In this document: piece by piece, positions 5,813-12,473 of the stretch
Layout: each line of letters starts with the position of its first letter
Position numbering within the stretch: position 1 is the first letter of the stretch
DNA from: a virus
Length of the DNA stretch: 27,996 nucleotides
IMG/VR virus record: IMGVR_UViG_3300044678_000134
Span: 1 to 27,996 of that record
Strand: one strand, 5' to 3'
Program-made: the position numbers and the translations under genes
The notes under the pieces: model-generated
What the model saw: the letters and a program-made list of their open reading frames with translations, nothing else
Databases searched by the model: none
Told to the model about the DNA's origin: nothing

Positions 5813-6296
5813 TAGCCCTTTCCTTTATGTAATCCAGCACGGAAGTAGTTACTCTTTTCGCCTTGGCTTGTGCCCAGAGGCTACGGAGTGCTTCCTTGTC
5901 ATTCAGGCTATCAGCATCAGCCTTCCAATCTCTTTCGCCCATCGAGCTAAGAGCTTCTACGGCATTGAACTTCTCTACCTTCTCCATCTCCTCACGGCTT
6001 GGCCTTTTGAGGCCCGAGTAAATGTAGTTGGCAAGGCAGCGACCAATCGAACTGGTCTCACATCGTTCAAGAGCAAATGGGTCTGAGTTAGCCTCACTTG
6101 CCCAGCCAGTTGTCTTAGGCAGGTCTGTTGCCTGATCTCCGGCGGTTAAGTAGAGCCGTGTCTCAATCACCCATAACGATGAATCCTTGGTGTGGTTAAC
6201 GGTCACGATACGGGCATCCTTGTTTTCCTCGTCTGCCCAGAAACTGCGAAGTCTCTCTTCAACAGTTGCATACTGTGATAAATCGAATCTAGCCAT
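5682..6296 (-). CDS. Putative ssDNA-annealing (ERF-like) recombination protein
   Basis: 204 residues with a strong start (AGGAGG six bases before ATG 6296). The N-terminal ~110 residues resemble actinophage proteins found next to YqaJ exonucleases: FDLSQYATVEERLRSFW, ARIVTVNH, a VIETRLYL strand, then ALERCETSSIGRCLANYIYSG, close to the ETSAIGRALA signature of ERF-type annealing proteins. The C-terminal third is low in complexity (TGSKPSGTEGS) and ends with basic KPKAGRGK. Immediately downstream of the exonuclease, it would supply the annealing half of a Red-like pair. The annealing role is inferred from context and the short signature; the family could be a different conserved early protein. 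Confidence 0.6.
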   Translation of the reverse strand: MARFDLSQYATVEERLRSFWADEENKDARIVTVNHTKDSSLWVIETRLYLTAGDQATDLPKTTGWASEANSDPFALERCETSSIGRCLANYIYSGLKRPSREEMEKVEKFNAVEALSSMGERDWKADADSLNDKEALRSLWAQAKAKRVTTSVLDYIKERANALPDTGSKPSGTEGSISGLFDETAAGEGIGSVTAKPKAGRGK

Positions 6297-6305
6297 TGCT
6301 TCCTC

Positions 6306-7187
6306 CTACTTGTGAATCACTAGATAAGGCACGCCATCTCTGCGGGCTTGCCTAGTTGCTACTTTGATTTTCTGTCCATCTTTCAGAACAAAACCTGTCT
6401 TTGCGTATTGCATTGTGTCAAGAACCATTGATTTCAGCAAGTTGACTTGCGACTGAGATTCCTCGAGCATTGCCTGAGCGTTCTTGAGCTGTAGTCCCAA
6501 AGTCCCCAGCTCTACCTCCGTATCGTCAATCTGCGGGTGCTGTTGTCGAACTGTCTGGTAGGTGCTCTCTGATCCATCCCATTCAGGGCGTGTGCCATCC
6601 GTGAGGCTCTTGTGAAACATCGTGGCGTAGTCAGCCTGGGTGAGCTGAACAAACTCATCAGCTTCGACCTCATACTCAAACCAGTCCATGCCGGCGACAG
6701 CTACGACAATCGCCTTACTCACGCCCATTACATGCATGTAGTGCTGCACCTGACAGGCATAGTGTGCGGGTAGAGCATCCCAGTTGTAGCGAGCTGTCTT
6801 GACCTCTATGACAATCCACTCGCCAGTCTCTTTGTTACGAGCCATTGCGTCAGGGTTTGCGTGCATGAATTCAAACTCTTTAGACACGAATGATCCTGCA
6901 CGGTAAATCTCTAGCTCAGGGTGCTGTTGACCGAATAGCTTGAGGATGGGCTCCTCGAAGGCTTTGCCCAACCGAATTGCCCAGTTCTCTTGGAAGCTGT
7001 TGGGGATAAGTTCTAGCTTCTTAGCCCATAGTGTGTAGGCACTCTCCCATGGGTTTAGCCCCATGATTGTGCCTATCTCTGACCCGCCGATTGAGTGCTT
7101 GCGGGCCTCGTGCCACTCAGGGCTGTCTGATTCAAAGTTTCCCAGGTGTGTAGCCTGTGGAAAGTTCTCGGGTGTTACATATTCCAA
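6306..7187 (-). CDS. YqaJ-type viral recombinase / lambda-like exonuclease
   Basis: 293 residues of the YqaJ family, 5'-3' exonucleases that resect DNA ends for single-strand annealing. Visible landmarks: EWHEARKHSIGGSEIGTIMG (24-43), WAIRLGKAFEEPILKLF (69-85), the catalytic NPD at 111-113, IEVK at 127-130, and QVQHYMHVMG at 146-155. The last 80 residues include a helical LKNAQAMLEESQSQV stretch. The start is a TTG at 7187 five bases after a perfect AGGAGG. It is the first leftward gene after the divergent WhiB-like gene; with the annealing protein, SSB and RusA it makes a complete phage recombination set. ACCGAAT motifs fall at 6930 and 6971. Confidence 0.88.
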   Translation of the reverse strand: MEYVTPENFPQATHLGNFESDSPEWHEARKHSIGGSEIGTIMGLNPWESAYTLWAKKLELIPNSFQENWAIRLGKAFEEPILKLFGQQHPELEIYRAGSFVSKEFEFMHANPDAMARNKETGEWIVIEVKTARYNWDALPAHYACQVQHYMHVMGVSKAIVVAVAGMDWFEYEVEADEFVQLTQADYATMFHKSLTDGTRPEWDGSESTYQTVRQQHPQIDDTEVELGTLGLQLKNAQAMLEESQSQVNLLKSMVLDTMQYAKTGFVLKDGQKIKVATRQARRDGVPYLVIHK

Positions 7188-7188
7188 T

Positions 7189-7217
7189 TTGTCCTCCTAT
7201 GACTTAGTGACTAACAT
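7189..7217 (+). promoter_or_regulatory. Possible promoter of the WhiB-like gene
   Basis: TTGTCC (7189-7194) and TAACAT (7212-7217) are 17 bases apart, each matching four of six positions of the vegetative -35 and -10 boxes. Transcription would start near 7224, giving a very short leader that includes AGGTGG. The match is modest and the same bases also hold the AGGAGG of the divergent exonuclease gene, so coincidence is possible. Confidence 0.3.
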
Positions 7218-7236
7218 ACACATAGGTGGTGACATT

Positions 7237-7491
7237 TTGAAAGAATCTCAGAAGAAATACATGAAGCTCCAGTGGGCAATCAAGAAGAATGGCGGGGTTG
7301 TCTGTGAGCAAGTGCCTCACATTTTCTTTCCCGAAGATTCCTATAACACCGATAACGGCTACTTTGCCGAGAAGAAACTTGCCCTAAAGATTTGTTCCCA
7401 GTGCCCTGTTCAGCAGCTTTGTGCTGATTATGCAATGACGGCCCGTGAGCCCTACGGCATCTGGGGTGGCACTACTCCTACTGACAGATAA
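7237..7491 (+). CDS. WhiB-like iron-sulfur transcription regulator
   Basis: The only + strand gene. From TTG 7237 it is 84 residues with the four Wbl cysteines C23, C53, C56 and C62 (VVCEQ...ICSQCPVQQLC) that hold a 4Fe-4S cluster, then GIWGG at 74-78, the turn that contacts the principal sigma factor. Wbl proteins are confined to actinobacteria and their phages, which is the main host clue. AGGTGG lies seven bases before the TTG; an ATG at 7261 would shorten it by eight residues without losing any motif. The open frame extends upstream to 7063 but that part is antisense to the exonuclease and is not coding. Divergent placement between early and late modules suggests control of the early-late switch or of host sigma-dependent promoters. 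Confidence 0.88.
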   Translation: MKESQKKYMKLQWAIKKNGGVVCEQVPHIFFPEDSYNTDNGYFAEKKLALKICSQCPVQQLCADYAMTAREPYGIWGGTTPTDR

Positions 7492-7558
7492 GCGAAACCC
7501 CCTAGGGAAGAACCTAGGGGGCTTCTGCTAACTAACTAGAAGGAGAGCAACACTCTCA
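7491..7558 (-). ncRNA. Candidate small structured RNA or early leader (three abutting stem-loops)
   Basis: On the - strand three perfect stems lie back to back: GAGAG/CTCTC (7553-7557 with 7543-7547), CTTCT/AGAAG (7538-7542 with 7522-7526), and the 9-bp CCCCCTAGG/CCTAGGGGG (7513-7521 with 7498-7506), followed by TTTCGC. A promoter 6-8 bases before the first stem predicts a 5' end at about 7557. The transcript would be ~65 nt if it ends after the third stem. The segment between stems 1 and 2 is pyrimidine-rich (CTCTCCTTCT) and could pair with a ribosome binding site. Alternatives: a leader of the leftward early operon, or simply the 3' untranslated end of the WhiB-like mRNA. Confidence 0.45.
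7498..7521. terminator. Perfect 9-bp hairpin, likely terminator
   Basis: CCCCCTAGG (7498-7506), loop GAAGAA, CCTAGGGGG (7513-7521). It begins seven bases after the WhiB-like stop, so it may end that rightward mRNA, though the downstream + strand bases (CTTCTGCT) are not a good U-tract. Leftward it is followed by TTTCGC. It could act in both directions. Confidence 0.6.
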
Positions 7559-7563
7559 AGATA

Positions 7564-7591
7564 AGTATACGACTAACCGAATGTTTGTCAA
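7564..7591 (-). promoter_or_regulatory. Strong leftward vegetative-type promoter
   Basis: On the - strand TTGACA (7591-7586, perfect -35) is followed after 16 bases by TATACT (7569-7564, five of six to TATAAT). This is the best promoter I see in the window. It sits just after the late-operon terminator and points to the structured RNA and, beyond the WhiB-like gene, the early operon. Its spacer contains the only intergenic ACCGAAT (7576-7582). Confidence 0.65.
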
Positions 7592-7621
7592 ATAAGAAAC
7601 CCCCGCCATTTAGACGGGGGC
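7590..7621 (-). terminator. Rho-independent terminator ending the late (structural/lysis) operon
   Basis: On the - strand CCCCCG (7620-7615), a nine-base loop and CGGGGG (7605-7600) are followed by TTTCTTATTT. It lies about 70 bases after the last lysis gene, and no other leftward gene intervenes, so it closes the rightmost transcription unit. Confidence 0.7.
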
Positions 7622-7691
7622 TACTCGGCTTAGCTAGGAGGCTTATGGACAAGCGAACAAGGATGTCGAATAACAGCCGAGCAAGACTAGC

Positions 7692-7889
7692 TTAGTCCTT
7701 TTTGAAAGCAACTGAGGTCAGGATTGAAAGAAATCCGGCACCAAGTGAAACCGAAGCCAAGCTTACCCAATCAATCGTAAACAGACCCATAGATCCTGTT
7801 CCTAGGAAAGCTATTGCCGACTGAGCTACGGTCTTTACAGCTCGCTCTCCTGCATAATCTCTCCAAAATGCAACGCTAAATATCTTCAT
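7692..7889 (-). CDS. Holin, r1t-like
   Basis: 65 residues resembling r1t-type holins: an N-terminal FWRDYAGERAVKTVAQSAIAFLG that starts the first membrane helix, a polar TIDW turn, and a second helix SLASVSLGAGFLSILTSVAF ending in the basic KKD tail. It would form membrane lesions releasing the M23 peptidase. The ATG at 7889 overlaps the end of the preceding membrane-protein gene by 14 bases. It is the last gene before the late terminator. Confidence 0.75.
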   Translation of the reverse strand: MKIFSVAFWRDYAGERAVKTVAQSAIAFLGTGSMGLFTIDWVSLASVSLGAGFLSILTSVAFKKD

Positions 7890-8097
7890 TGTCCCGCTTC
7901 CTTATCTTTACATCTTCGTATGTAGCAAATGCAGTATAAGCGGTAAGGATTATAGAAATCAAGGCAACTCCCCCGATTATCAGTTCCCTGCTAACCGAAC
8001 TGTCAGAGGCGTAGGTAGCCGCACCGAAAAGAATCATTAGGGCAGACAACGCAAAGCTCATGTAAATAAGCCTACGGCGATGCTTCCAACTAGGCAT
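7876..8097 (-). CDS. Two-helix membrane protein, lysis module
   Basis: 73 residues with a basic start (MPSWKHRRRLIY) and two hydrophobic spans, MSFALSALMILFGAATYA and IIGGVALISIILTAYTAFA, ending in charged KIRKRDNEDI. Holin-sized and located between the peptidase and the r1t-like holin, it may be a second holin, antiholin or pinholin-like partner. No sequence motif decides between these. The ATG overlaps the peptidase stop by eight bases. Confidence 0.65.
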   Translation of the reverse strand: MPSWKHRRRLIYMSFALSALMILFGAATYASDSSVSRELIIGGVALISIILTAYTAFATYEDVKIRKRDNEDI

Positions 8098-8512
8098 CTA
8101 GTCGCTCGTCAATAAACTTCTCAGGGTCAAAGACGGTGCCGAAGAATACTGAATTGACCCTAGGGCCGATAGTGAGGTGTAAGTGAGCTCCCTTGCTCGC
8201 TGATCCCGTATTGCCTACTTTGCCGACTGTCTGGCTTTGAGTGATGATTGTTCCAGGCTTTAGCTTCGGCTCTTCTTGCAGGTGGCAGTAGCCGATGTAA
8301 ACAACTTTGTCATTGACCGAATCCCAGGCAGTCTGCACCAACACCCAACCAAGAATGCTTGACCACTTGACAACCTGCACGGTTCCACCGCTGACAGCGG
8401 GAATGCGTGTGCCTTCTTTTGGTGCGTAGTCCAGTCCACGGTGCGGGATAACACGGCCTTTGATTGCACCGAATCGGGAGGTAATTGTCTTTTTAGAGAA
8501 CGGGTGTCTCAT
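8090..8512 (-). CDS. M23-family peptidase, phage endolysin
   Basis: 140 residues forming one M23 (LytM-type) zinc metallopeptidase domain: H24-x3-D28 in PHRGLDYA, H77 in YCHLQEE, and the closing H110-L-H112 in GAHLHLTIG. It would cleave peptide cross-links of the host wall at lysis. There is no signal peptide and no separate wall-binding domain, so it depends on the adjacent holins and is compact for an endolysin. The alternative, a virion-associated tail peptidase, is less likely given the neighbouring membrane genes. The ATG at 8512 overlaps the upstream stop. ACCGAAT motifs occur at 8316 and 8468. Confidence 0.85.
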   Translation of the reverse strand: MRHPFSKKTITSRFGAIKGRVIPHRGLDYAPKEGTRIPAVSGGTVQVVKWSSILGWVLVQTAWDSVNDKVVYIGYCHLQEEPKLKPGTIITQSQTVGKVGNTGSASKGAHLHLTIGPRVNSVFFGTVFDPEKFIDERLDA

Positions 8513-8751
8513 CGCAGTAATGCCCAGAGTGCTGCGATGAAGCCTGTGATGCCCGATCCTAAAGCCGTGAAAACCAGCTTCTCAATCCACTCCATGCGAG
8601 CGAGTTTCTGTTCTACTCGATTCATGCGGGCAGGTAAGTCTTTGAGGTTTTTGATATCGGCAACAAGCTCAATCTGCACCGATTGAACCTCGATGAGCTT
8701 TTCGTAGATGTCTCGTTGCGTTATGCGAACGCCGTTTGTTTCCTCAGCCAT
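8509..8751 (-). CDS. Membrane-anchored coiled-coil protein (DUF2746-like), lysis module
   Basis: 80 residues. Residues 15-55 are an amphipathic helix (YEKLIEVQSVQIELVADI, MNRVEQKLARMEWIEKL) and 57-79 one hydrophobic span (FTALGSGITGFIAALWALL). This layout, coiled coil then C-terminal anchor, matches small phage proteins that often precede or follow holins. It could be a holin, a lysis regulator, or an assembly factor. The start at 8751 has no strong ribosome site. Confidence 0.6.
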   Translation of the reverse strand: MAEETNGVRITQRDIYEKLIEVQSVQIELVADIKNLKDLPARMNRVEQKLARMEWIEKLVFTALGSGITGFIAALWALLR

Positions 8752-8753
8752 GA

Positions 8754-9002
8754 CTAGCCTAGAAGTGCGAGTATCTCGGCCTCTGATAGACCTAGTGCTT
8801 CGAGCTTTGCCTTTGCACTTTCTTTGTTTGCCTGTTTCTGAGCCTCGGCAGCTTCCCTCTCAGCCTGTTCGATAGCGGCTTGTGCGGCTTGTGCCTCACG
8901 CTCTGCAATCTCAGCATCGGTTAGGGGAATAATCTGCACCTTGTCAGGGTGGCCTTCAGGAAGGCTGCAATCTACAACTAGGCGTGTTGGTCTGTCTGTC
9001 AT
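8754..9002 (-). CDS. Helical protein following the fibre genes
   Basis: 82 residues: a short N-terminal beta part (TRLVVDCSLPEGHPDKVQIIPLTD) then a highly charged alanine/glutamate/glutamine helix (AEIAEREAQAAQAAIEQAER) ending LEALGLSEAEILALLG. The closing L-x-A-L-G-L-(T/S)-x-x-E-I/L motif is frequent in small phage proteins encoded after tail fibre genes. It may be a fibre chaperone or a minor structural protein; neither is shown here. Confidence 0.55.
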   Translation of the reverse strand: MTDRPTRLVVDCSLPEGHPDKVQIIPLTDAEIAEREAQAAQAAIEQAEREAAEAQKQANKESAKAKLEALGLSEAEILALLG

Positions 9003-9022
9003 GTTTTTATTCTACCTGTTCT

Positions 9023-9559
9023 TTAGCTAACGACTACTCCGCCGCTTGAACCCTTGGTAATTCCGTATAGGGTTGCGGATGAATATTGAGCAAGATTGCC
9101 GTTTTGAGTTGAAATAGCAATTTTTGTAATGGCATCAGTTATGTTCCAAAGTCCAGCGTGAATCACCTGAAAGGCCTCGGTTGCATTATTCTCAGTAACT
9201 ACATCTGCTGAAATTGACTTTGCTGTAGAGCCAGCATAGTTTGGAATGTAAATCATCGCATTTCCAAAGGTGCTTGCGGTGTTGTTGCCTGATGAAGCGT
9301 AACCAGTTTGACTATCGCTGCCACTAAAAGAATCAGTTGCACTTCCGTTTCCTTGCAAGAATCTTTTAGTGAAGTTTGCAGTTGATGTATTTATGGTAAG
9401 TCTTATCTGTTCAACGCTAGAAGCTTGAGTTGAACGCAGGGAACAAAGAATTACCAAATCGGTATAAGTTGCTGGAATATTTCCCACATTCAAAAAGGTA
9501 ATGTTTGCAGCTCCACCGCTTCCAACCTCAGTATGTGCAATAACTGTCCAAGCACTCAT
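9023..9559 (-). CDS. Putative receptor-binding/minor tail protein, paralogue C
   Basis: 178 residues from ATG 9559 (MSAWTVIAHT). All-beta, rich in serine, threonine and asparagine. It shares a scaffold with the two genes upstream: an ITFLNVGNIPATYTDLVILCS strand pair, an RLTINTS segment, an IHAGLWNITDAITKIAI segment and a terminal YGIT. This pattern (PATY-x-DL...YGI) is seen in phage tail-associated beta-sandwich proteins. It ends with a glycine/valine tail. An upstream in-frame extension to 9661 runs over the neighbouring gene and is not used. Host binding is inferred from place and composition. Confidence 0.6.
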   Translation of the reverse strand: MSAWTVIAHTEVGSGGAANITFLNVGNIPATYTDLVILCSLRSTQASSVEQIRLTINTSTANFTKRFLQGNGSATDSFSGSDSQTGYASSGNNTASTFGNAMIYIPNYAGSTAKSISADVVTENNATEAFQVIHAGLWNITDAITKIAISTQNGNLAQYSSATLYGITKGSSGGVVVS

Positions 9560-9561
9560 GT

Positions 9562-10035
9562 CTAGCTCACTATTCCGTAAAGGGCAATCGTAACCCCTGC
9601 ACTCATGTTTCCAGAAAAGTTGAAAACAGTCACAGTATTCACAGCATTTGTGTTTGCCCATCTTGCGGCGTGCATAATTACCGAGCGACCAGTAGTTGCT
9701 GTTTCAATGCTTGCTCGACTAAGAACTGTTTTGTGTTTGTCTGTTGCTGAATAGTCCATGATGTTGCAGATAAACATATGCGGATTACCAGACCATCCAA
9801 AATTGGATAACGCAATAGAGGTATCGGTTGAGCTGTAGCTACTTGCGTTTTGAGTAAATACCTGTGGATAGTTTGAGCCTGAATCGCTGTTTAGCCTAAC
9901 CCCAACAGAAGTTGAATCACCATTCCAAACTAAAACCAAGTCTCGGTAGGTGGCAGGGATAGAAGTAAAAGCAACTGAGTTATCAGTTCCAGTTAGCGTG
10001 ATATTAGCCAAAGCAATATAAGTAGCAGTAGGCAT
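9562..10035 (-). CDS. Putative receptor-binding/minor tail protein, paralogue B
   Basis: 157 residues from ATG 10035, which overlaps the previous stop as TAATG. It carries the shared scaffold: NSVAFTSIPATYRDLVLVW, VRLNSDSGSNY, ICNIMDYS, MHAARWANTNAVNTVTVF and the closing IALYGIVS. It is the shortest of the three tandem copies. The open frame continues to 10140, but this is antisense-free overlap with paralogue A and lacks a normal start. Probably a tail-tip beta-sandwich domain; no enzymatic motif. Confidence 0.6.
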   Translation of the reverse strand: MPTATYIALANITLTGTDNSVAFTSIPATYRDLVLVWNGDSTSVGVRLNSDSGSNYPQVFTQNASSYSSTDTSIALSNFGWSGNPHMFICNIMDYSATDKHKTVLSRASIETATTGRSVIMHAARWANTNAVNTVTVFNFSGNMSAGVTIALYGIVS

Positions 10036-10622
10036 TATGAACTCCTCAGACCATATAGAGAGAAACGAGAGCCAGTTTTGAAAACTGTTCCAAAAAATTG
10101 GTCTAGAAAAATAGTGGTTATAGCAGATGTAGAATTCCAAAGCCCGCTATTGAGGCTTACATAGTTATAGCTTCCAGTAAGACCAGTCATAGCCCTAATC
10201 GTAGTGTTTTTTGTGGTTTCAAAAGGATCAAGAATATCAATTATCACCGCACCGAAACTGTTTGCTGTTTGAGTATTAGCGGTTATTGAATTGATTTCTA
10301 TGTTTTGATAGTTTGTTCTAGGATTGCTTGACTGAACATTGCTTCCATTGCCTCTCACGTTGTGAGAGGTGTAATTATTCCCAGAATCCCCATTGAATCG
10401 CAACATAATAAAATCATCAGTATCGTTTCTATCTGTTCTAGCAAGAATTCTCAATTGCAAATGCTGATAAGTAGAGCCATAATTTGAATTGACATTAGAA
10501 AATGTAACAGAGGTAGTGTCGCTCCCCAAAATTTGCGTTTCAAGCCATTCATAAGCATTACCAGCAACAACTGGCTCTGCCCCTGCTCCCGCAACAGCAA
10601 GAACTCCTAAAGGAATAGGCAT
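10035..10622 (-). CDS. Putative receptor-binding/minor tail protein, paralogue A
   Basis: 195 residues. The first ~22 (MPIPLGVLAVAGAGAEPVVA) are hydrophobic and small-residue rich, either a lipid/fibre attachment segment or a hydrophobic anchor within the tail; the other two copies lack it. The rest has the same scaffold: TSVTFSNVNSNYGSTYQHLQL, MLRFNGDSGNNYTSHN, IDILDPFETTKN, SGLWNSTSAITTIF and SLYGLRSS. The three copies share recognisable landmarks but little identity, so the duplications are old or fast-evolving. Confidence 0.6.
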   Translation of the reverse strand: MPIPLGVLAVAGAGAEPVVAGNAYEWLETQILGSDTTSVTFSNVNSNYGSTYQHLQLRILARTDRNDTDDFIMLRFNGDSGNNYTSHNVRGNGSNVQSSNPRTNYQNIEINSITANTQTANSFGAVIIDILDPFETTKNTTIRAMTGLTGSYNYVSLNSGLWNSTSAITTIFLDQFFGTVFKTGSRFSLYGLRSS

Positions 10623-11248
10623 TATGCAGTTATCTTTCCAACTACTCGGTAAGCACCTGCACCAGTTTTGAATACAGTTGCAGCATTATATCTTTGATCC
10701 ATTTTGAAGGTTACGGCAGTTCCAGCAGTGCCAGCACCTGCCCAGTCAGTTATGCCTGTTCCTGCGGCAATAGTTACGGTTCCTGATGAATCACGAACAA
10801 TGTCCAAACGCCCACCAATGGACAGGACATCTGGAACCGTGATTGTGTAGGCAACTGTTCCTGCTGCAATTAGAAGCTCATTGTTGTCTGCTGCTACTGC
10901 GGTATAGGCAGCGGTTACAGTTCCGGTTGGAGAATTTAGGGCCGCATAATTTACATTTAGAGTTACATCACCGGAGCTTCCACCGCCGGTTAAACCAGTG
11001 CCAGCAGTTACAGCGGTAATGTCGCCAGGTTGTGACACATTCTGCCAAGCTGAGCCATCGTAATACTGAAGGGTATTGGTATCGCTTAAATAAGCCACCA
11101 TACCCTCAGCAACGGCAGTTCCTAGGGCTGATCCTCTGGCAGCAGTGCCAGCAAAGACCATGACAGACTGCTCCATCAAATAGCCGTTGACATTAGCGGC
11201 GGTTAGAACTTCGCCCGCTGTGAATACTTTATAGCCGAGACCTGCCAT
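10622..11248 (-). CDS. Minor tail / fibre-like protein
   Basis: 208 residues with a good start (AAGGAAATC before ATG 11248). It opens with GYKVFTAGEVLTAANVNGYLM, a segment that recurs at the start of many phage baseplate-attached fibre proteins, then SDTNTLQYYDGSAWQNV and ITAVTAGTGLTGGGSSGDVTL, a fibre-type repeat. The C-terminal half is a regular beta-rich region (TVAYTITVPDVLSIGG) closing with YRVVGKITA. No peptidase or glycosidase motif is seen. Its position directly after the main minor tail protein suggests it joins the tail tip to the host-contacting proteins that follow. Confidence 0.65.
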   Translation of the reverse strand: MAGLGYKVFTAGEVLTAANVNGYLMEQSVMVFAGTAARGSALGTAVAEGMVAYLSDTNTLQYYDGSAWQNVSQPGDITAVTAGTGLTGGGSSGDVTLNVNYAALNSPTGTVTAAYTAVAADNNELLIAAGTVAYTITVPDVLSIGGRLDIVRDSSGTVTIAAGTGITDWAGAGTAGTAVTFKMDQRYNAATVFKTGAGAYRVVGKITA

Positions 11249-11255
11249 GATTTCC

Positions 11256-12473
11256 TTACCAGCTCAAACTGTATAGGTCTAGCTTACCAAACTCTGCATC
11301 ATCTAGGACTAGATAGGCAGCGTCAAGTGACTGGAAGCCAAACTCTATAAAGTGGTTTTGTGGGTTTACCGTGTGATTTATTGAGATTACCTGCACGAAA
11401 CGCTGGATTGCGTCTCCTATGCCGTTAGGGGTGAAAACTATCTTTGCTATCGAACCGAGCTCTAAGCCCAGCACATCTTCCTGCTCAGCGGGGTCAAGTT
11501 TGTGAATAGCGACCTCTAGGCTGCTGAATCTGTATTCAGGCTGTGAGTATTGCTGGGCGAGCACTAAGGCGAGTTCTGCTAGGGCTAGGTCGGTATTCAG
11601 CAATAGGCCAGACTGACTGAGGGTTCTAAGACCGTAATCTGTGACACTTTGGGTGTCTGTGGCTGTCGCCGTTCCTCCACCTACTCGGTCTAGGACTACT
11701 TCGTTGTAGAGGTTGTCAGATCCATAGCTGACATCTACCGACTGGAATGGAATGCCTGTTCCACCGAACTGAACTAAGCCTGTAGAGGTAGGGCTTTGCG
11801 TGCGATCTAGGAAAGTTAGACGACCAATCTTGTCTACGAATACCAAGCCTGGCTCAGATAGAGCAATGGTCTGTAGGTAATTCATAGCATTTGTATTGGC
11901 ATCAATTACTGCCGTGCCTAGGGTTGCTACACCTGCTTCTATGTTTCTTTCCTCTGGCGACCAGTTGATTTGGTCAAGGATGTTAGAAACACGAGCACCT
12001 GTGAGCTGGGCAGTGGGTGTTCCAGCAGCCAAGGTCTGACCAGAGATAATGCTTGTAGCGTCATAGGCGATAGCTTCTGCAACCGAATCTCCGTTGGGCA
12101 AATAGCTGAATCCCCAGTCATCTATCCAACCGACATACTGAACTACATCGTCTGTTGATACACGGATTTCACGCCTAGGCACGATGTTGCCGGCGAATGG
12201 CGACTGAGCGTATAGCGGATCGAAAGCCCTGTCGTGGTTATTGAACTCAACATTTAGCTGACCCGCTGGGAAGGCTGAGAATAGGTTAGAGCGACCCCTA
12301 GAGATGCTGAAGTTTCTTACCCTGTCAGTAACATCAATAAAAGTCAATCCGCCCAATGGGTAGGAAGTATTATCTAGCTGACCCTTTGTAGCATCGTCAA
12401 GAACAAAGAAGTTTCCTGCTCCAGAGAAGCTAGTGTCGAAACCTACTTCAACCTTCTCGATTGGCATTGCCAT
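11256..12473 (-). CDS. Minor tail protein (tail tip/baseplate)
   Basis: 405 residues immediately after the tape measure gene (TAATG overlap), the slot of distal tail/tail-associated proteins. It has a beta-rich N-terminal part with ITDV-like VTDRVRNFSISRGRSNLFSAF and LNVEFNNHDRAFDPLY, common to actinophage minor tail proteins, and FVQVISINHTVNPQNHFIEFGF near the end. A short motif is repeated at both ends: FVLDDATKGQLD (residues ~24-35) and LVLDDAEFGKLD (~388-399). It would form part of the tail tip; no catalytic residues are visible. ACCGAAT lies at 12082. Confidence 0.75.
   Translation of the reverse strand: MAMPIEKVEVGFDTSFSGAGNFFVLDDATKGQLDNTSYPLGGLTFIDVTDRVRNFSISRGRSNLFSAFPAGQLNVEFNNHDRAFDPLYAQSPFAGNIVPRREIRVSTDDVVQYVGWIDDWGFSYLPNGDSVAEAIAYDATSIISGQTLAAGTPTAQLTGARVSNILDQINWSPEERNIEAGVATLGTAVIDANTNAMNYLQTIALSEPGLVFVDKIGRLTFLDRTQSPTSTGLVQFGGTGIPFQSVDVSYGSDNLYNEVVLDRVGGGTATATDTQSVTDYGLRTLSQSGLLLNTDLALAELALVLAQQYSQPEYRFSSLEVAIHKLDPAEQEDVLGLELGSIAKIVFTPNGIGDAIQRFVQVISINHTVNPQNHFIEFGFQSLDAAYLVLDDAEFGKLDLYSLSW

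Noticed and set aside
7063-7236. Upstream extension of the WhiB-like reading frame
   Set aside because: It is antisense to the exonuclease gene, has no ribosome site, and the Wbl domain is complete from 7237.
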